Source of the DNA: Rhodomicrobium sp. R_RK_3
GTDB taxonomy: Bacteria > Pseudomonadota > Alphaproteobacteria > Rhizobiales > Rhodomicrobiaceae
Direction of reading: 5' to 3'
Assembly (NCBI RefSeq): GCF_002198715.1
Contig: NZ_MWLK01000001.1
Location: forward strand, 124,001-188,000
Length of the DNA stretch: 64,000 nt
A program made the position numbers and the translations under genes. The first letter of the stretch is position 1, and every line of letters begins with the position of its first letter. Shown in pieces: positions 1 to 9,123 of the stretch. The notes under the pieces were generated by a model. It saw only the letters and a list, made by a program, of their open reading frames with translations, was not told the origin of the DNA and did not search any database.

Positions 1-657
1 GAACGCGACCTAGTGCAACTGATGGTCGCCACTCATAGCGGCATGACCACCGATGCCTTCGAGCAGATCGTCACCGATTGGCTGGCATCGGCGCGGCACC
101 CGCACTTCAACCGCCTCTACACCGATCTCGCCTATCAGCCGATGCTCGAACTGCTCAGCTATTTGCGCGCCAATGGTTTCAAGACTTACATCGCCTCTGG
201 CGGCGGCGTCGAGTTCATGCGGCCATGGACCGGGCGCGTCTATGGCGTGCCGCCGGAGCAGGTGATCGGCACGTCGGTCAAGACCCGCTTCGAAATGCGC
301 AACGGCAGGCCGCAGCTTTACCGTATCGGCGAGGTCAATTTCATCGACGATAAGGCAGGCAAGCCGGTCGGCATCTGGGAGGCCATTGGCCGCCGCCCGG
401 TCGCGGCTTTCGGCAATTCCGACGGCGATCTGGAAATGCTGCAATGGACCACCTTGGCGGGTGGCGGACGCTTCGGCCTGATCGTGCATCACACCGATGC
501 CGAGCGCGAATACGCCTATGATCGCGACACGACTTTCGGACGGCTCGACAAGGCGCTTGATGCCGCGGCCATCAACCAATGGACGGTCGTGGATATGAAG
601 ACCGACTGGAAGGTGATTTTCGCGCCCGAAACAGAAGGACGTCCGGTCGGCGAATGA
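1..657 (+). CDS. HAD-superfamily phosphatase/hydrolase, 5' end missing
   Basis: The reading frame is open from base 1 to the TGA at 655-657, so the start codon lies upstream of the window. Two haloacid-dehalogenase motifs are visible: motif II in YIASGGGVEFMRPW and the acidic motif IV in FGNSDGDLEML, which coordinates Mg2+. The N-terminal DxDx(T/V) nucleophile motif must lie outside the window. The spacing and the WKVIF tail resemble bacterial phosphoserine-phosphatase-like HAD proteins, which hydrolyse phosphomonoesters, but the substrate cannot be inferred. There is no co-directional partner; the next gene is on the other strand. Confidence 0.75.
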   Translation, partial: ERDLVQLMVATHSGMTTDAFEQIVTDWLASARHPHFNRLYTDLAYQPMLELLSYLRANGFKTYIASGGGVEFMRPWTGRVYGVPPEQVIGTSVKTRFEMRNGRPQLYRIGEVNFIDDKAGKPVGIWEAIGRRPVAAFGNSDGDLEMLQWTTLAGGGRFGLIVHHTDAEREYAYDRDTTFGRLDKALDAAAINQWTVVDMKTDWKVIFAPETEGRPVGE

Positions 658-729
658 TGCAGGGGAAAAATGAGGGCGGCGCCGGACCCCGGTGCCACCC
701 CTTGTATCTCAAAGCCTAAAGCCGATGGC

Positions 730-1047
730 CTAGCGGCCGCCGCCGCCACCATCGCCACCGCCGCCGCCGCCGATCTCTTCGTCCTGCGCGCCCCAGAAGT
801 CGACGGTCGCATCCCGCAGCGTCTGCTTGCAATCCGAAGCGCAATCGACCCAGCCACCGCCGGGAATGCGGACATGCCGGGCGCCATTTTCCCGAATGCG
901 GACAGGCGCGGTAATGCGCTGGTCCTTAAAGTCGCCGGTGACCGTGACCGTGTCGTAATTGGTCTTGGCGAAGGCCGTCAGGCTCGCCGCACCGAGAGAC
1001 GACGCAATCAGAGCGGCGGTCAGCGCAGATTTTCCGATGATTTGCAT
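730..1047 (-). CDS. Small secreted protein with Gly-rich C terminus
   Basis: This is a 105-residue protein starting at ATG 1047, preceded by a GGGAG ribosome-binding site. An in-frame start 69 bases further upstream is possible but would bury the signal peptide. Residues 1-27 form a signal peptide (Lys, then an Ala/Leu/Ser core, then AFA before KTNYD). The mature part has a short beta-rich stretch (VTVTGDFKDQRI, APVRIRENG), a WVDCASDCKQT segment whose two cysteines could form a disulfide, and a C-terminal run of about 12 Gly interrupted by Asp. I do not recognise the family. Location is inferred to be the periplasm or outside the cell. Confidence 0.65.
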   Translation of the reverse strand: MQIIGKSALTAALIASSLGAASLTAFAKTNYDTVTVTGDFKDQRITAPVRIRENGARHVRIPGGGWVDCASDCKQTLRDATVDFWGAQDEEIGGGGGGDGGGGGR

Positions 1048-1089
1048 TCCAGTACTCCCACCTGTAGGAACTTGTTCAACTGGCCATAT

Positions 1090-1109
1090 CCGCCGGCGCG
1101 GAAATGACA
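1090..1109. repeat. Half of a dispersed REP-like palindromic element
   Basis: All 20 bases here match 44091-44110 exactly, which is the right half of a longer palindromic repeat at 44031-44110. Only this half is present here, upstream of the small secreted protein gene, so it is probably a decayed copy. Confidence 0.5.
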
Positions 1110-1256
1110 ATCTCATGCGTCTACAAGCGGGAGGGTAGCGCCAAAATTTATCGCGTTACGAGACGGAAATCCCCTCAAGACGAATACAGTGTCAATGCGC
1201 GACCTGCGAGTTAATCGGTTTTCTTTAGTTGCCTTTATCCAATACCGGCACCCGCG

Positions 1257-2192
1257 TCAGAAGCGGCTGGTTAAGCCGACCACCGGGCCATATTCCACGT
1301 CGTCGATCTTATATTCGAACCGGCCCGAGCCCTCCGAGAAGTCGACCGCGAGCGCCCGGTAGCCGACATAGCCCTCCATCGGCATCCCGAACAGAGTGCA
1401 GGCCTGGAAATTATAGGCGCCGATGACCTGCCAGGAGAAATCGCTGCCGGCGCCGAAGCCGCCGACATCGCCGCGCAGGACCAGTTCCTGGCCGAGCGCA
1501 CGCTCATAGCGCAGCCGGGCGCCGATGAACGGGTCGGCCCATTCGACAGTGCCGGACCTGGCGATGGCGCGATTGCGGGTAATGCGCAGGCCGTCGCGGT
1601 CGAACGTCGAGGACAGATCGGCGGAAACGTCGAGTTCCTGGCGCCAATAGCGAGCGCCGCCGAGCACGTCTAGCGCCAGCGAGCTGTTCCTGCCGGAATT
1701 GACCCCCGAATACCACGCGCCCACCTCATAGGCGCCGCCGACCTCGACGGTCGCCTGCTCGAAATCGACGCTGATATCGGCGCCGAGCCGTCCGGCCACC
1801 CGTCCATTGACCGCGCGCGCGAAATCCTTGCTGTCGGTGAGCTTGGCGTAAACGATATCGTTGAAGAGGCTGACCGGGCCGCGCCGCATCTCCGCGTAAC
1901 TCATCCAGGCCGGGATGCCATCGAAATCGAGATGGTCGAGGATCTCGCTGATACTGGCCTCGACGTCCAGCTTGCGCCCCTTGACGATGGCATCGCCCGA
2001 AATGGCCGAAAACCAGCTGTAGGTGGTGAAGGTGATCTCCCACGGGCTCGGCGGTGGCGGCGGCAGGCGCTCGATTTGCTGCGCCTGAATTGCCGGCTCG
2101 GTGCCGTCGGCGTCGGCCGTGGCCGCCGATCCGACGAAAGCGATGGCCAGCGCCGGGATCAGCAGGCGTAAGGGCTTCCGGTTAAGCGTCAT
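1257..2192 (-). CDS. Predicted outer-membrane beta-barrel protein
   Basis: The 311-residue product has a signal peptide (residues 1 to about 28, basic MTLNRK then a hydrophobic core ending near ATADA). The rest alternates polar and hydrophobic residues with many aromatics and ends in Phe (VVGLTSRF), the usual C-terminal signature for outer-membrane insertion. The segment WEITFTTYSWFSAISGDA, followed by EILDHLDFDGIPAWM, is typical of a family of hypothetical alphaproteobacterial outer-membrane proteins of about 300 residues. The function is unknown. The gene stands alone, with nothing co-directional close by. Confidence 0.65.
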   Translation of the reverse strand: MTLNRKPLRLLIPALAIAFVGSAATADADGTEPAIQAQQIERLPPPPPSPWEITFTTYSWFSAISGDAIVKGRKLDVEASISEILDHLDFDGIPAWMSYAEMRRGPVSLFNDIVYAKLTDSKDFARAVNGRVAGRLGADISVDFEQATVEVGGAYEVGAWYSGVNSGRNSSLALDVLGGARYWRQELDVSADLSSTFDRDGLRITRNRAIARSGTVEWADPFIGARLRYERALGQELVLRGDVGGFGAGSDFSWQVIGAYNFQACTLFGMPMEGYVGYRALAVDFSEGSGRFEYKIDDVEYGPVVGLTSRF

Positions 2193-2336
2193 CGCCGTGA
2201 CCTCGATGGCTTGGACCCGGGATCGGATCGGTGCGACATCTGGGCGATAGTCATGTTCCCTTATGCCAGGCTGTGCGCTGTCATGATGCGCACAGCCCCT
2301 TCGCGACCGCGGATTTTGCCTGCCTGAAGCCGCAGC

Positions 2337-2598
2337 TTAGCCGGTTGCCGCGGTTCGTTGATTCGAGACACGGCAAAGCTCCTCGACGGCGCTACGGATC
2401 GCATCCCAAACGATGGCATCGGCATGCGCGAAACGGCTGGCGTGATCGGCGAGCGGGTCCGTCCCCTCCCCGTCCGCATAGCGTCCGTAGTCGCCGCCGA
2501 CATAGTCGTAGGCAATGGCGACGGCGCTGCGACGGAATCGACCCGGATCGCAATCGCCGCCGGCTATGCTCTGACGGGGGATGGTTCAAACTAGGCAT
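2337..2598 (-). pseudogene. Small gene broken by an apparent +1 C in a CCCCC run
   Basis: ATG 2598 is preceded by a good ribosome-binding site (AGAGG, 8 bases upstream) and starts MPSLNH. The frame becomes Arg-rich and unlike a protein after the run of five C. Removing one C joins it to another minus-strand frame that reads IAGGDCDPGRFRRSAVAIAY, then DYVGGDYGRYADGEG, then ADHASRFAHADAIVWDAI and stops at TAA 2337-2339. The joined product would be 86 residues with normal composition. The downstream frame has no usable start of its own. This is either a frameshifted small gene of unknown function or a sequencing error. Confidence 0.45.
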
Positions 2599-2928
2599 TG
2601 CAACAACCTCTGATGCGTTTCTCGGGCGCGGGGCACCGCAAGGCGAGCCCTGCGGCGACCGCTCCCGTGCGCATAATTCCTGCCTGCCGCGTAGGAAATC
2701 GAGAAGAGGCAAACCCTCCCGCATAAATGATGAGTAACGGCGGTTGCCGGGATGCAGTATGGCGTCGCCTGCACCTATTGGGCATCCGCAGCCGCGCCGG
2801 GCGGGCCACGCGCATTTGTCGCAGGCGTAATTCAACCCCGGCCCAACCCTCGACCTAATCCCCGCGATGATCGCGCCGTGGACATCTTTGCGTCCGCGCC
2901 GCCTGAATTCACATCGAAAGGATGTGCC
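2599..2928. other. Intergenic stretch without a convincing gene
   Basis: Short frames on both strands here have Arg/Ala/Pro-rich shadow composition and no ribosome-binding sites. The stretch probably holds the promoter of the small minus-strand gene that starts at 2598 and the promoter of the gene at 2929. Confidence 0.4.
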
Positions 2929-3228
2929 ATGGTTCAAGCAGAACCTCCCTCGCAGCGACCGACCTTGTTCGTCGGCCGCAACAGCCGCGGGGTGTGGGTT
3001 GTCCAGGACGAAGAGCGCCAACGCGGCGGTCTGTTCTTCGCGCAATCCGCAGCGCTTCGCTACGCGCTTGCCGAAAACGGACAGCAGCGCCACTCCGTCG
3101 TCATGGTTTCCGGCATCTTCGAACTCGACTTTGCCGACGCGCCCAAACTCGCGCAGCCTCGTATGGCCGAAAACGCAGCGCCGGCGGCCCCTTTGCCCCT
3201 GATGGGCACAATTCCAATGCAGATCTAG
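2929..3228 (+). CDS. Hypothetical protein, 99 aa
   Basis: ATG 2929 is chosen because AAAGGA precedes it by about 6 bases and the upstream in-frame extension is low-complexity Pro/Arg. The core reads LFVGRNSRGVWVVQDEERQRGGLFF, then SAALRYALAENG, a compact alpha/beta layout seen in small hypothetical proteins of rhizobial genomes. The C terminus is Ala/Pro-rich. There is no signal peptide or membrane segment, so it is probably cytosolic. No function can be assigned. Confidence 0.6.
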   Translation: MVQAEPPSQRPTLFVGRNSRGVWVVQDEERQRGGLFFAQSAALRYALAENGQQRHSVVMVSGIFELDFADAPKLAQPRMAENAAPAAPLPLMGTIPMQI

Positions 3229-3420
3229 TCATCGGCGCCATATGCCGCCAGCACTCTCCCGTTCGCGGGAGGCGGCGGACGCATGCCCAATAGCCCGGCA
3301 TTGCGAAAGCGCTTGATGCGTACGCCACAACCTGAAGACGGCATTCTGGCAGCCGGCAACCATTAACGCCCGATTAATGCCGAGCGCCTATTGTTCGCGT
3401 CTCAGGGAAAGTTACCGCAA

Positions 3421-5823
3421 ATGCTTCGGGTCTACTCCTGTTTTGCGACGCAACACGATTGGCGCCTCATCATCCTGGCGGTCGCGATCTGTTTCTTCAC
3501 GAGCTGCGCCGCGCTCCACCTGTTTCAACGCGCCAGCGCAACGAGACAAGCAATCCGGGCGCTCTGGCTCATCACCATCGGCGCCGCAGCCGGCTATGGC
3601 GTCTGGGCCACGCATTTCATCGCCATGCTCGCCTACAGCGCCGGAACGCCTGTAGGCTACGACCTCACTCTGACCCTGGTTTCGCTGCTCGCCGCGATCG
3701 TGCTGACCGGGGTGGCCTTCGCCGTCGCCACGGAGAGCCGCGGCGTCTGGGCCGCGATCCTCGGCGGGATCATCTTCGGTCTGGCCGTCGGCGTGATGCA
3801 TTACATGGGCATGTCGGCGATGGAAGTGCCGGGGCATGTAACCTGGTCGGACAGCCTTGTGGCGGCCTCGCTTGCAATGGGCGTGCTGCTCGGCATCGCG
3901 GCGATGCTGGCCGCCACCCGCGGCGGCGGCGGCGTTCGGGCGACACTCGTATCCGCCCTCCTGCTCACGCTTTCCGTGCTCAGCCTTCACTTCACCGGCA
4001 TGGCTGCTCTCGAGATCATCCCGGACCCGGAGGTCGCCATCGCTCCCCTGTCGCTGTCGCCGAATGCGCTGTCCATGACCATCGCCAGCGCGGCGGTCGC
4101 GGTGCTCGGCATCAGTCTCGTGGCGGCGCTGGCGGGCGATGCACGTCAGCGCCTGATCGCGGCGGCAAACGCCGAGCTTGCGCGCCAGACCGAGCGCGAG
4201 GCTGCCGAAACGCTCGTCCGCGAGCGCGAATTGGAATTGACGCGGCGGAGCGCCAAAACCGCCGAGCAGCGTCTCGCCACCGCGATCGAGGCCATGTCGG
4301 AAGGCTTTGCCATTTACGACCAGGACGACCGGCTGGTGGTGGCCAACCAGGCGCAACGCGACCTGCACGGGGACGCCGCCGACGTTATCGTTCCCGGTAC
4401 GCGCTTCGAGGACGTCTTACGCGCGCTTGTCGGGCGCGGAAGCGTCGATCTGGATGGCGCAGATCCCGAGGCCTGGATCGCCGACCAGCTCCGGGCGCGC
4501 GCGAAAGGCGACGGCGCCGACACTTTCGTCCATTTCTCCGATGGACGCTGGATGCTCCGGCGCGAACGGCGCACGCCCGAAGGCGAGATGGTCGGCATCC
4601 GCTCCGACATCACCAGCTTCAAGCGGCATGAGCAGGAGCTCAGCGAAGCCCGGGAAAAAGCCGAAGCCGCCGACCGCGCCAAGAGCGATTTCGTCGCCAT
4701 GATCAGCCATGAAATCCGCACCCCGATCGGCGGCATCATCGGCTTCATGCAGATCATGCTCGGAGACGAACTCTCGGCACGGCAGCGCGAGCGCGCCGAG
4801 ATCATCCAGACGTCCGCAGACCATCTGCTGCATCTGGCGAACAATCTGCTCGACCTCTCGAAAATAAGCAGCGACAACGTCGAGCTGGCAATCGGGCCCT
4901 GCAATCTTCCCGAGCTGGTCTCCGCCACCGTGCTTTCCATGGAGCCGCTGGCCCACGCCAAGAAGCTGCATCTTTCGAGCCGATCGGACCTACCGCCGGA
5001 CATCGCGCTGATCTGCGATAGCGGCGCCGTCCGGCAAATCCTGATTAACCTGATCGGCAACGCCATCAAATTCACCGCGCAGGGTTCGGTGACGGTGTCG
5101 CTCTCGGAAAAGGATGACGGCTTCCTGTTCGAAGTCGGCGACAGCGGCGAGGGCATCCCGGAGAACAAGCGCGCGCTGATCTTCGACCGTTTCGCTCAGC
5201 TCGGTTCGAATGAGGATCGCTCCCAAGGCACCGGCCTTGGCCTCACCATCACCAAGCGCCTCGTCGAAATGATGAAGGGGCGCATCAGCGTCGCCAGCGA
5301 AGTCGGCAGCGGCTCGGTGTTTTCAGTCTGGCTGCCCCTGCCGCGCCGGGCCACGCCCGACGAACAGGCCTGCCGCGCAGCAGCATCGGCCGGGGCGCAG
5401 ACTCAAGCCGGCCCAAGCTTCGACGTGCTGGTCGCCGAAGATCATCTTTTCAACCAGATGCTCATCGCCGAAGTGCTGGAAGGCATGGGCTGCCAGGTAA
5501 CGATGACGGAGAACGGCAAACAGGCGCTCGACCGGCTGGCCGCGGCCGATTTCGATCTCATCATCATGGACAATCAGATGCCGGTCATGTCGGGGATCGA
5601 CGCCATCGAATTGATCCGCGCGCGGACTGACTGGAAGGGCCATATTCCGATCATCGCCTTGACCGCGAACACCATGCGCGGCACCGAGAAGGCGTATAAG
5701 GCGATGGGCGTAAACGAGTTTATCGCCAAGCCGTTCGACGTGGCGCATGTGACTGCGTCGGTCAAGCGGCTGGGCGAACTCGGCCGCCAGATGCGCAAGG
5801 AAGCGCTTTCCGCGGCCGCCTGA
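3421..5823 (+). CDS. MHYT-PAS hybrid sensor histidine kinase with receiver domain
   Basis: The product is 800 residues if it starts at ATG 3421, which follows AGGGAAAG and gives MLRVYSC, the usual start of MHYT proteins; a TTG at 3391 would add ten residues. The N-terminal 240 residues are a multi-pass MHYT sensor with three motif copies, THFIAM (about 64), MHYMGM (about 136) and LHFTGM (about 189), a domain proposed to bind a metal and sense gas or redox state. A PAS-like segment (about 285-400) is followed by a HisKA domain with His430 in ISHEIRTP, an ATPase domain (N box NLIGNAIKFT, DSGEGIP, GTGLGLTI) and a receiver with phospho-acceptor Asp717 in IIMDNQMP and the conserved Lys in IAKPFD. 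It is an orphan, so its output partner is unknown. Confidence 0.9.
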   Translation: MLRVYSCFATQHDWRLIILAVAICFFTSCAALHLFQRASATRQAIRALWLITIGAAAGYGVWATHFIAMLAYSAGTPVGYDLTLTLVSLLAAIVLTGVAFAVATESRGVWAAILGGIIFGLAVGVMHYMGMSAMEVPGHVTWSDSLVAASLAMGVLLGIAAMLAATRGGGGVRATLVSALLLTLSVLSLHFTGMAALEIIPDPEVAIAPLSLSPNALSMTIASAAVAVLGISLVAALAGDARQRLIAAANAELARQTEREAAETLVRERELELTRRSAKTAEQRLATAIEAMSEGFAIYDQDDRLVVANQAQRDLHGDAADVIVPGTRFEDVLRALVGRGSVDLDGADPEAWIADQLRARAKGDGADTFVHFSDGRWMLRRERRTPEGEMVGIRSDITSFKRHEQELSEAREKAEAADRAKSDFVAMISHEIRTPIGGIIGFMQIMLGDELSARQRERAEIIQTSADHLLHLANNLLDLSKISSDNVELAIGPCNLPELVSATVLSMEPLAHAKKLHLSSRSDLPPDIALICDSGAVRQILINLIGNAIKFTAQGSVTVSLSEKDDGFLFEVGDSGEGIPENKRALIFDRFAQLGSNEDRSQGTGLGLTITKRLVEMMKGRISVASEVGSGSVFSVWLPLPRRATPDEQACRAAASAGAQTQAGPSFDVLVAEDHLFNQMLIAEVLEGMGCQVTMTENGKQALDRLAAADFDLIIMDNQMPVMSGIDAIELIRARTDWKGHIPIIALTANTMRGTEKAYKAMGVNEFIAKPFDVAHVTASVKRLGELGRQMRKEALSAAA

Positions 5824-5947
5824 CGCAGAGGTGGCTTTTGTCGAGCCGCTCCGACCCACCCGATCCCGCACGCCGAAGGCTGTCGAGCCAGGACACCGCG
5901 AACCCCTTCCGACTGTTTCGGAATGGGGTTCGGGTACCGTTCGCGAA

Positions 5948-7930
5948 TTACCGGCCGCTGGCGCGCCGGGTCAGGATCACGAAATCCGTCGTTGCGCTTT
6001 GCGGGCTGCCGGTTTCGCCGCTCATGGCATTGTCGGAGACGATCACCGTTGCGCCGACCCAGGTCAGCTCGGCGAGGCGCTGTGCCACATCGTCGGACAC
6101 CGTGATGCGGTCGAGGGCGCCTTTCGCCGTCTCAGGCGTCACGAGAGGCACCATGGCCGCCGCAATGGACGCCTCGTTCTTGTTTCGCTTGCCTTCGCGG
6201 GCAACCGGCCGGGTTTCGGGCTGGGCCGGCATCGACACGACTTGCCAGGAAAGCTGCGAGCCGTCATCGGAGGCGCGGGTGCTCACATAGACATGCGTGC
6301 CGATCTCCCGCTCGGGATCGCGGATCGCGACCGGGACGTCGAACAATTGCAGGAACGCCTGACGGACATAGAGCCGTCCGGTCTTGCGGCTGATGAACAC
6401 CGAAAGCGGCTTCATCCGGCGCGTCGCCTCGGTCAGCGAATCCGCCGCTGCCTTGCTCGTCGCCTTGGCCTCGAGCGTCGCATTGCGCGCGGCCGTCAGT
6501 TCCTGCAGCTTGGCCTCGTTGATGGCACGGGCCTCGGCGGCCAGCTTCTGCGCTTCGGCAAGGGCCCGTTCCGCCTCCGCCTTGGCCTCGGTTGCCGCGA
6601 CGATGCGCTGCTCCTCATCCTTCTGCGTCTCGACGACATGCGCCTCGGCATCGGCCTTGGCGGCGATGGCCTTCGCAACGCGGAGTTCGCCGACCTTCTG
6701 TGCCTCGGCGAGAGCGGCATCGGCCTTGCCTTTCGCAACCATCGCCTTGGCAAGCCGCGCTTCCTTGACCTTCAACGTCGCGGCCAGCGCGGCGTCGGCC
6801 TCGGTCTTATTCTCGTTCGCCTGGGCGATGCGGGCATCGTCGGCAGCGCCTTGCGCTTCGGACATGGCTGCCTCGGCCTGTTTCTGCGCCTCGGTCGCGG
6901 CGGCGATGCGGGCGTCCCTGCTCTTCTCCGCCTCGGTGATGGCCGCCGAAGCCTCGCCGACGCCCTCGATGGCATCGGCAATGGCCTGCTTGCCGTCCGT
7001 CTTCTCCAGCTTTCGGATGGCAGCCGCGAGATCGCGCGCCGCCTCCCTCGCCACATCTTCGGCGATAGCAAGCTTCCTGCCTGACACGCGCTGCTCGGTG
7101 GTCTTGGTCGCCAACAGCAGCACGGCAGCCCGGGTGTCCTGAGCCGCAACCTTGGCCTTGGCGGTCGCCTCGTCTTTCATCATCCGCGCAAATTCGAGCG
7201 GGTTGAGCTGTTGCGGCTCGACGGGGCCTTCGCGAAAGCCGGTCGGCTCCAGGATCGCTCCACCATTCTGGCGGGCGCTGTTGACCGTGAAGATGGAATC
7301 CGGGCCGGTCCGCATCGCAACCTTCGGAGCCGGCTGCATTTTCGGCGCCGGGAGCGTCGGGTGACGCAGCTCGAAAGGCGTAATGTCATGCGGCGCAACG
7401 ATCACCCGCTGGCCGACCTCGGTGGCGCTGAACAGGCGCGGAGCAAAGCCACCCGGCAAGCGAATGCAGCCATGCGAGGCCGGATAGCCCGGCACGACGC
7501 CCGCGTGCAGCGCAATGCCCGACCAGGTGATACGCTGCATGAACGGCATCGGCGCGCCGCTATAGATGTTGGATTCGTGATAGCGCTTCTTCTGCACGAT
7601 GGAGAAAACGCCGGTCGGCGTGCCGTAGCCGCGCATGCCCGTCGAGACGGTTGAGCGGGCGACCAGCCCGGTGCTGCCATAGACGGAAATGCGCTGATCG
7701 GCGATGGAAACCACGGCAAAATACGGACCGGGCCCGAAACCGTCGGGCTTGGTCTCCTTCTTTGGCATGGCGGCCGTGGTCTCTGGCGCGTCAGCCGTGT
7801 CGTCATTTTGGGCAAATGCAGGTTGCGCGGGGCCGAACGTCAGGCAAGTCAGAAGGCTGAGGGTGAAGATTGCCGACAGGCCGCGCAGGCACGAAAGGCG
7901 CCGGGAGGCGCCATTATCAACATTACTCAC
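5948..7930 (-). CDS. L,D-transpeptidase (YkuD) with long coiled-coil region
   Basis: The product is 660 residues from GTG 7930, with GGGAG 7 bases upstream. A signal peptide spans residues 1 to about 40. The YkuD domain (about 65-185) has His142 and the catalytic ASHGCIRLP (His153, Cys155). Such enzymes make 3-3 peptidoglycan cross-links or attach proteins to the wall. Residues about 240-470 are a very long Ala/Glu/Lys/Asp heptad-rich coiled coil of repeating KAxADAALAEA-type units. A C-terminal part (about 490-660) contains FISRKTGRLYVRQAF and may be a second peptidoglycan-related domain. Family members are usually far shorter, so the coiled coil probably spans the periplasm or mediates oligomerisation. 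Confidence 0.85.
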   Translation of the reverse strand: MSNVDNGASRRLSCLRGLSAIFTLSLLTCLTFGPAQPAFAQNDDTADAPETTAAMPKKETKPDGFGPGPYFAVVSIADQRISVYGSTGLVARSTVSTGMRGYGTPTGVFSIVQKKRYHESNIYSGAPMPFMQRITWSGIALHAGVVPGYPASHGCIRLPGGFAPRLFSATEVGQRVIVAPHDITPFELRHPTLPAPKMQPAPKVAMRTGPDSIFTVNSARQNGGAILEPTGFREGPVEPQQLNPLEFARMMKDEATAKAKVAAQDTRAAVLLLATKTTEQRVSGRKLAIAEDVAREAARDLAAAIRKLEKTDGKQAIADAIEGVGEASAAITEAEKSRDARIAAATEAQKQAEAAMSEAQGAADDARIAQANENKTEADAALAATLKVKEARLAKAMVAKGKADAALAEAQKVGELRVAKAIAAKADAEAHVVETQKDEEQRIVAATEAKAEAERALAEAQKLAAEARAINEAKLQELTAARNATLEAKATSKAAADSLTEATRRMKPLSVFISRKTGRLYVRQAFLQLFDVPVAIRDPEREIGTHVYVSTRASDDGSQLSWQVVSMPAQPETRPVAREGKRNKNEASIAAAMVPLVTPETAKGALDRITVSDDVAQRLAELTWVGATVIVSDNAMSGETGSPQSATTDFVILTRRASGR

Positions 7931-8199
7931 GATTACACTCCCGTCCGGTACGCAAAACTCCCCGCCTCTTGAATGGTGGGAACTGGCGCTTCAAGGGGGG
8001 CACGCCCGGAGTTTAGGCAAAAATGCTTTTGGAAGCGTAATTCTGCAGGGCGAGGCTGTCTTTACCAGCATCACAAATTAGTCAGGCCCAGATTATGTAA
8101 CGGCGGGCGGATTCGAGGTCACAGTTCGGCCTTAACCGGCGGGAAACCAGCACCGATAGGTTGGTGGCGCGGCCCCCAATCGCGCGTAGCTTGCAATCA

Positions 8200-9027
8200 T
8201 CAATCCGAAATGCCTTTAACGATTCCCCCGGTTGCCCGCGTAATCTCGTCCGCCGCCGACCGAATCAACGTGCCGAATTCCTCGTCGCGCTCCAGCTTCA
8301 CCCGTACCGACGGCCCGGACAGCGACACCCCCGCCACGACCTCGTTATAGGCGTTGAAGACGGGCGCCGCGATGCAGCGCATGCCCTCGGTCCGCTCCTC
8401 ATTGTCGATGGCAAAGCCTCGCGCGCGAATCTCGGCGAGTTCAGCCATGAAGGCATCGCGCGTGGTGATGGTGTTGGCGGTATAGCGCGGCAGGTCCTCG
8501 GGCAGCGAGGCGCGCGCCTGCTCTTCGGGCAGGAAGGCCATGATCGCCTTGCCGATGCCTGAGGCATGTCCGGGGCCCCGCGTGCCGGGCCGGAAGAACG
8601 CCCGGATCGGTTCATGCGTTTCGACCTGACTGATGAAGGTCACTTCGCCGCGATCCAGAATAGCGAGGTTGGCGGTCTCGCCCGTCTCCGTCATGATGCG
8701 CTGCATGACGGGGCGGCTCTGCTCGGCGATGCGGGTGCGCCCGATGAAGTTCATGCCGATGCGAAAGCCCTCCAGCCCGACATGCCAAAGCTGCCCGACC
8801 TCATCGAATTCGACGATCCGGTGTTTTTTCAGCGTCGTCAGGATGCGGTAGCAGGTCGGCGCGGACTGACCGCCGGTCTCGGCGATCATGGTCAGGGTCA
8901 TGCCATTGCCGGAGGCGACTGTCTTCAGCACCTCCATGGCCCGGTCGAGCGACTGGATCAGCACGTCATGCGATTTGTCGTGAAAGGCTTTCGGGCGGCC
9001 TCGGTTGCGTGCGGTCACTGCGGCCAT
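8200..9027 (-). CDS. bhcR: IclR-family regulator of the beta-hydroxyaspartate cycle (BhcR)
   Basis: The 275-residue product starts at ATG 9027 with AGGAG 6 bases upstream; an earlier TTG is less likely. A winged helix-turn-helix lies at about 25-85 (SLDRAMEVLKTV, TLTMIAETGGQSAPTCYRIL) and the IclR effector domain follows (FIGRTRIAEQSRPVMQRI, GLPGHASGIGKAIMA-like and GVSLSGPS segments). It is transcribed divergently from bhcABCD. In Paracoccus denitrificans the equivalent BhcR binds the intergenic promoter and responds to glyoxylate; the same role is inferred from this gene order. Two near-identical inverted repeats in the shared promoter are its likely operators. Confidence 0.88.
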   Translation of the reverse strand: MAAVTARNRGRPKAFHDKSHDVLIQSLDRAMEVLKTVASGNGMTLTMIAETGGQSAPTCYRILTTLKKHRIVEFDEVGQLWHVGLEGFRIGMNFIGRTRIAEQSRPVMQRIMTETGETANLAILDRGEVTFISQVETHEPIRAFFRPGTRGPGHASGIGKAIMAFLPEEQARASLPEDLPRYTANTITTRDAFMAELAEIRARGFAIDNEERTEGMRCIAAPVFNAYNEVVAGVSLSGPSVRVKLERDEEFGTLIRSAADEITRATGGIVKGISD

Positions 9028-9049
9028 AGCCAACTCCTATTGAGCAATT

Positions 9050-9064
9050 TGAAATATCATTTCA
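9050..9064. promoter_or_regulatory. Candidate BhcR operator 1
   Basis: TGAAAT-ATC-ATTTCA is a perfect 6-bp inverted repeat with a 3-base spacer, 23 bases upstream of bhcR. It is nearly identical to 9124-9138 and lies where autoregulation would be expected. Confidence 0.55.
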
Positions 9065-9123
9065 TTGACCGAAAAAATAAAATCCCGTTTGATAACATTG
9101 CTGTAAGAGACTATATCAGATTC

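Noticed and set aside
2392-3093. 233-residue minus-strand frame
   Set aside because: It is Arg/Cys-rich, antisense to the supported 99-residue gene, and includes the disrupted part of the small gene at 2337-2598; it is not protein-like as a whole.
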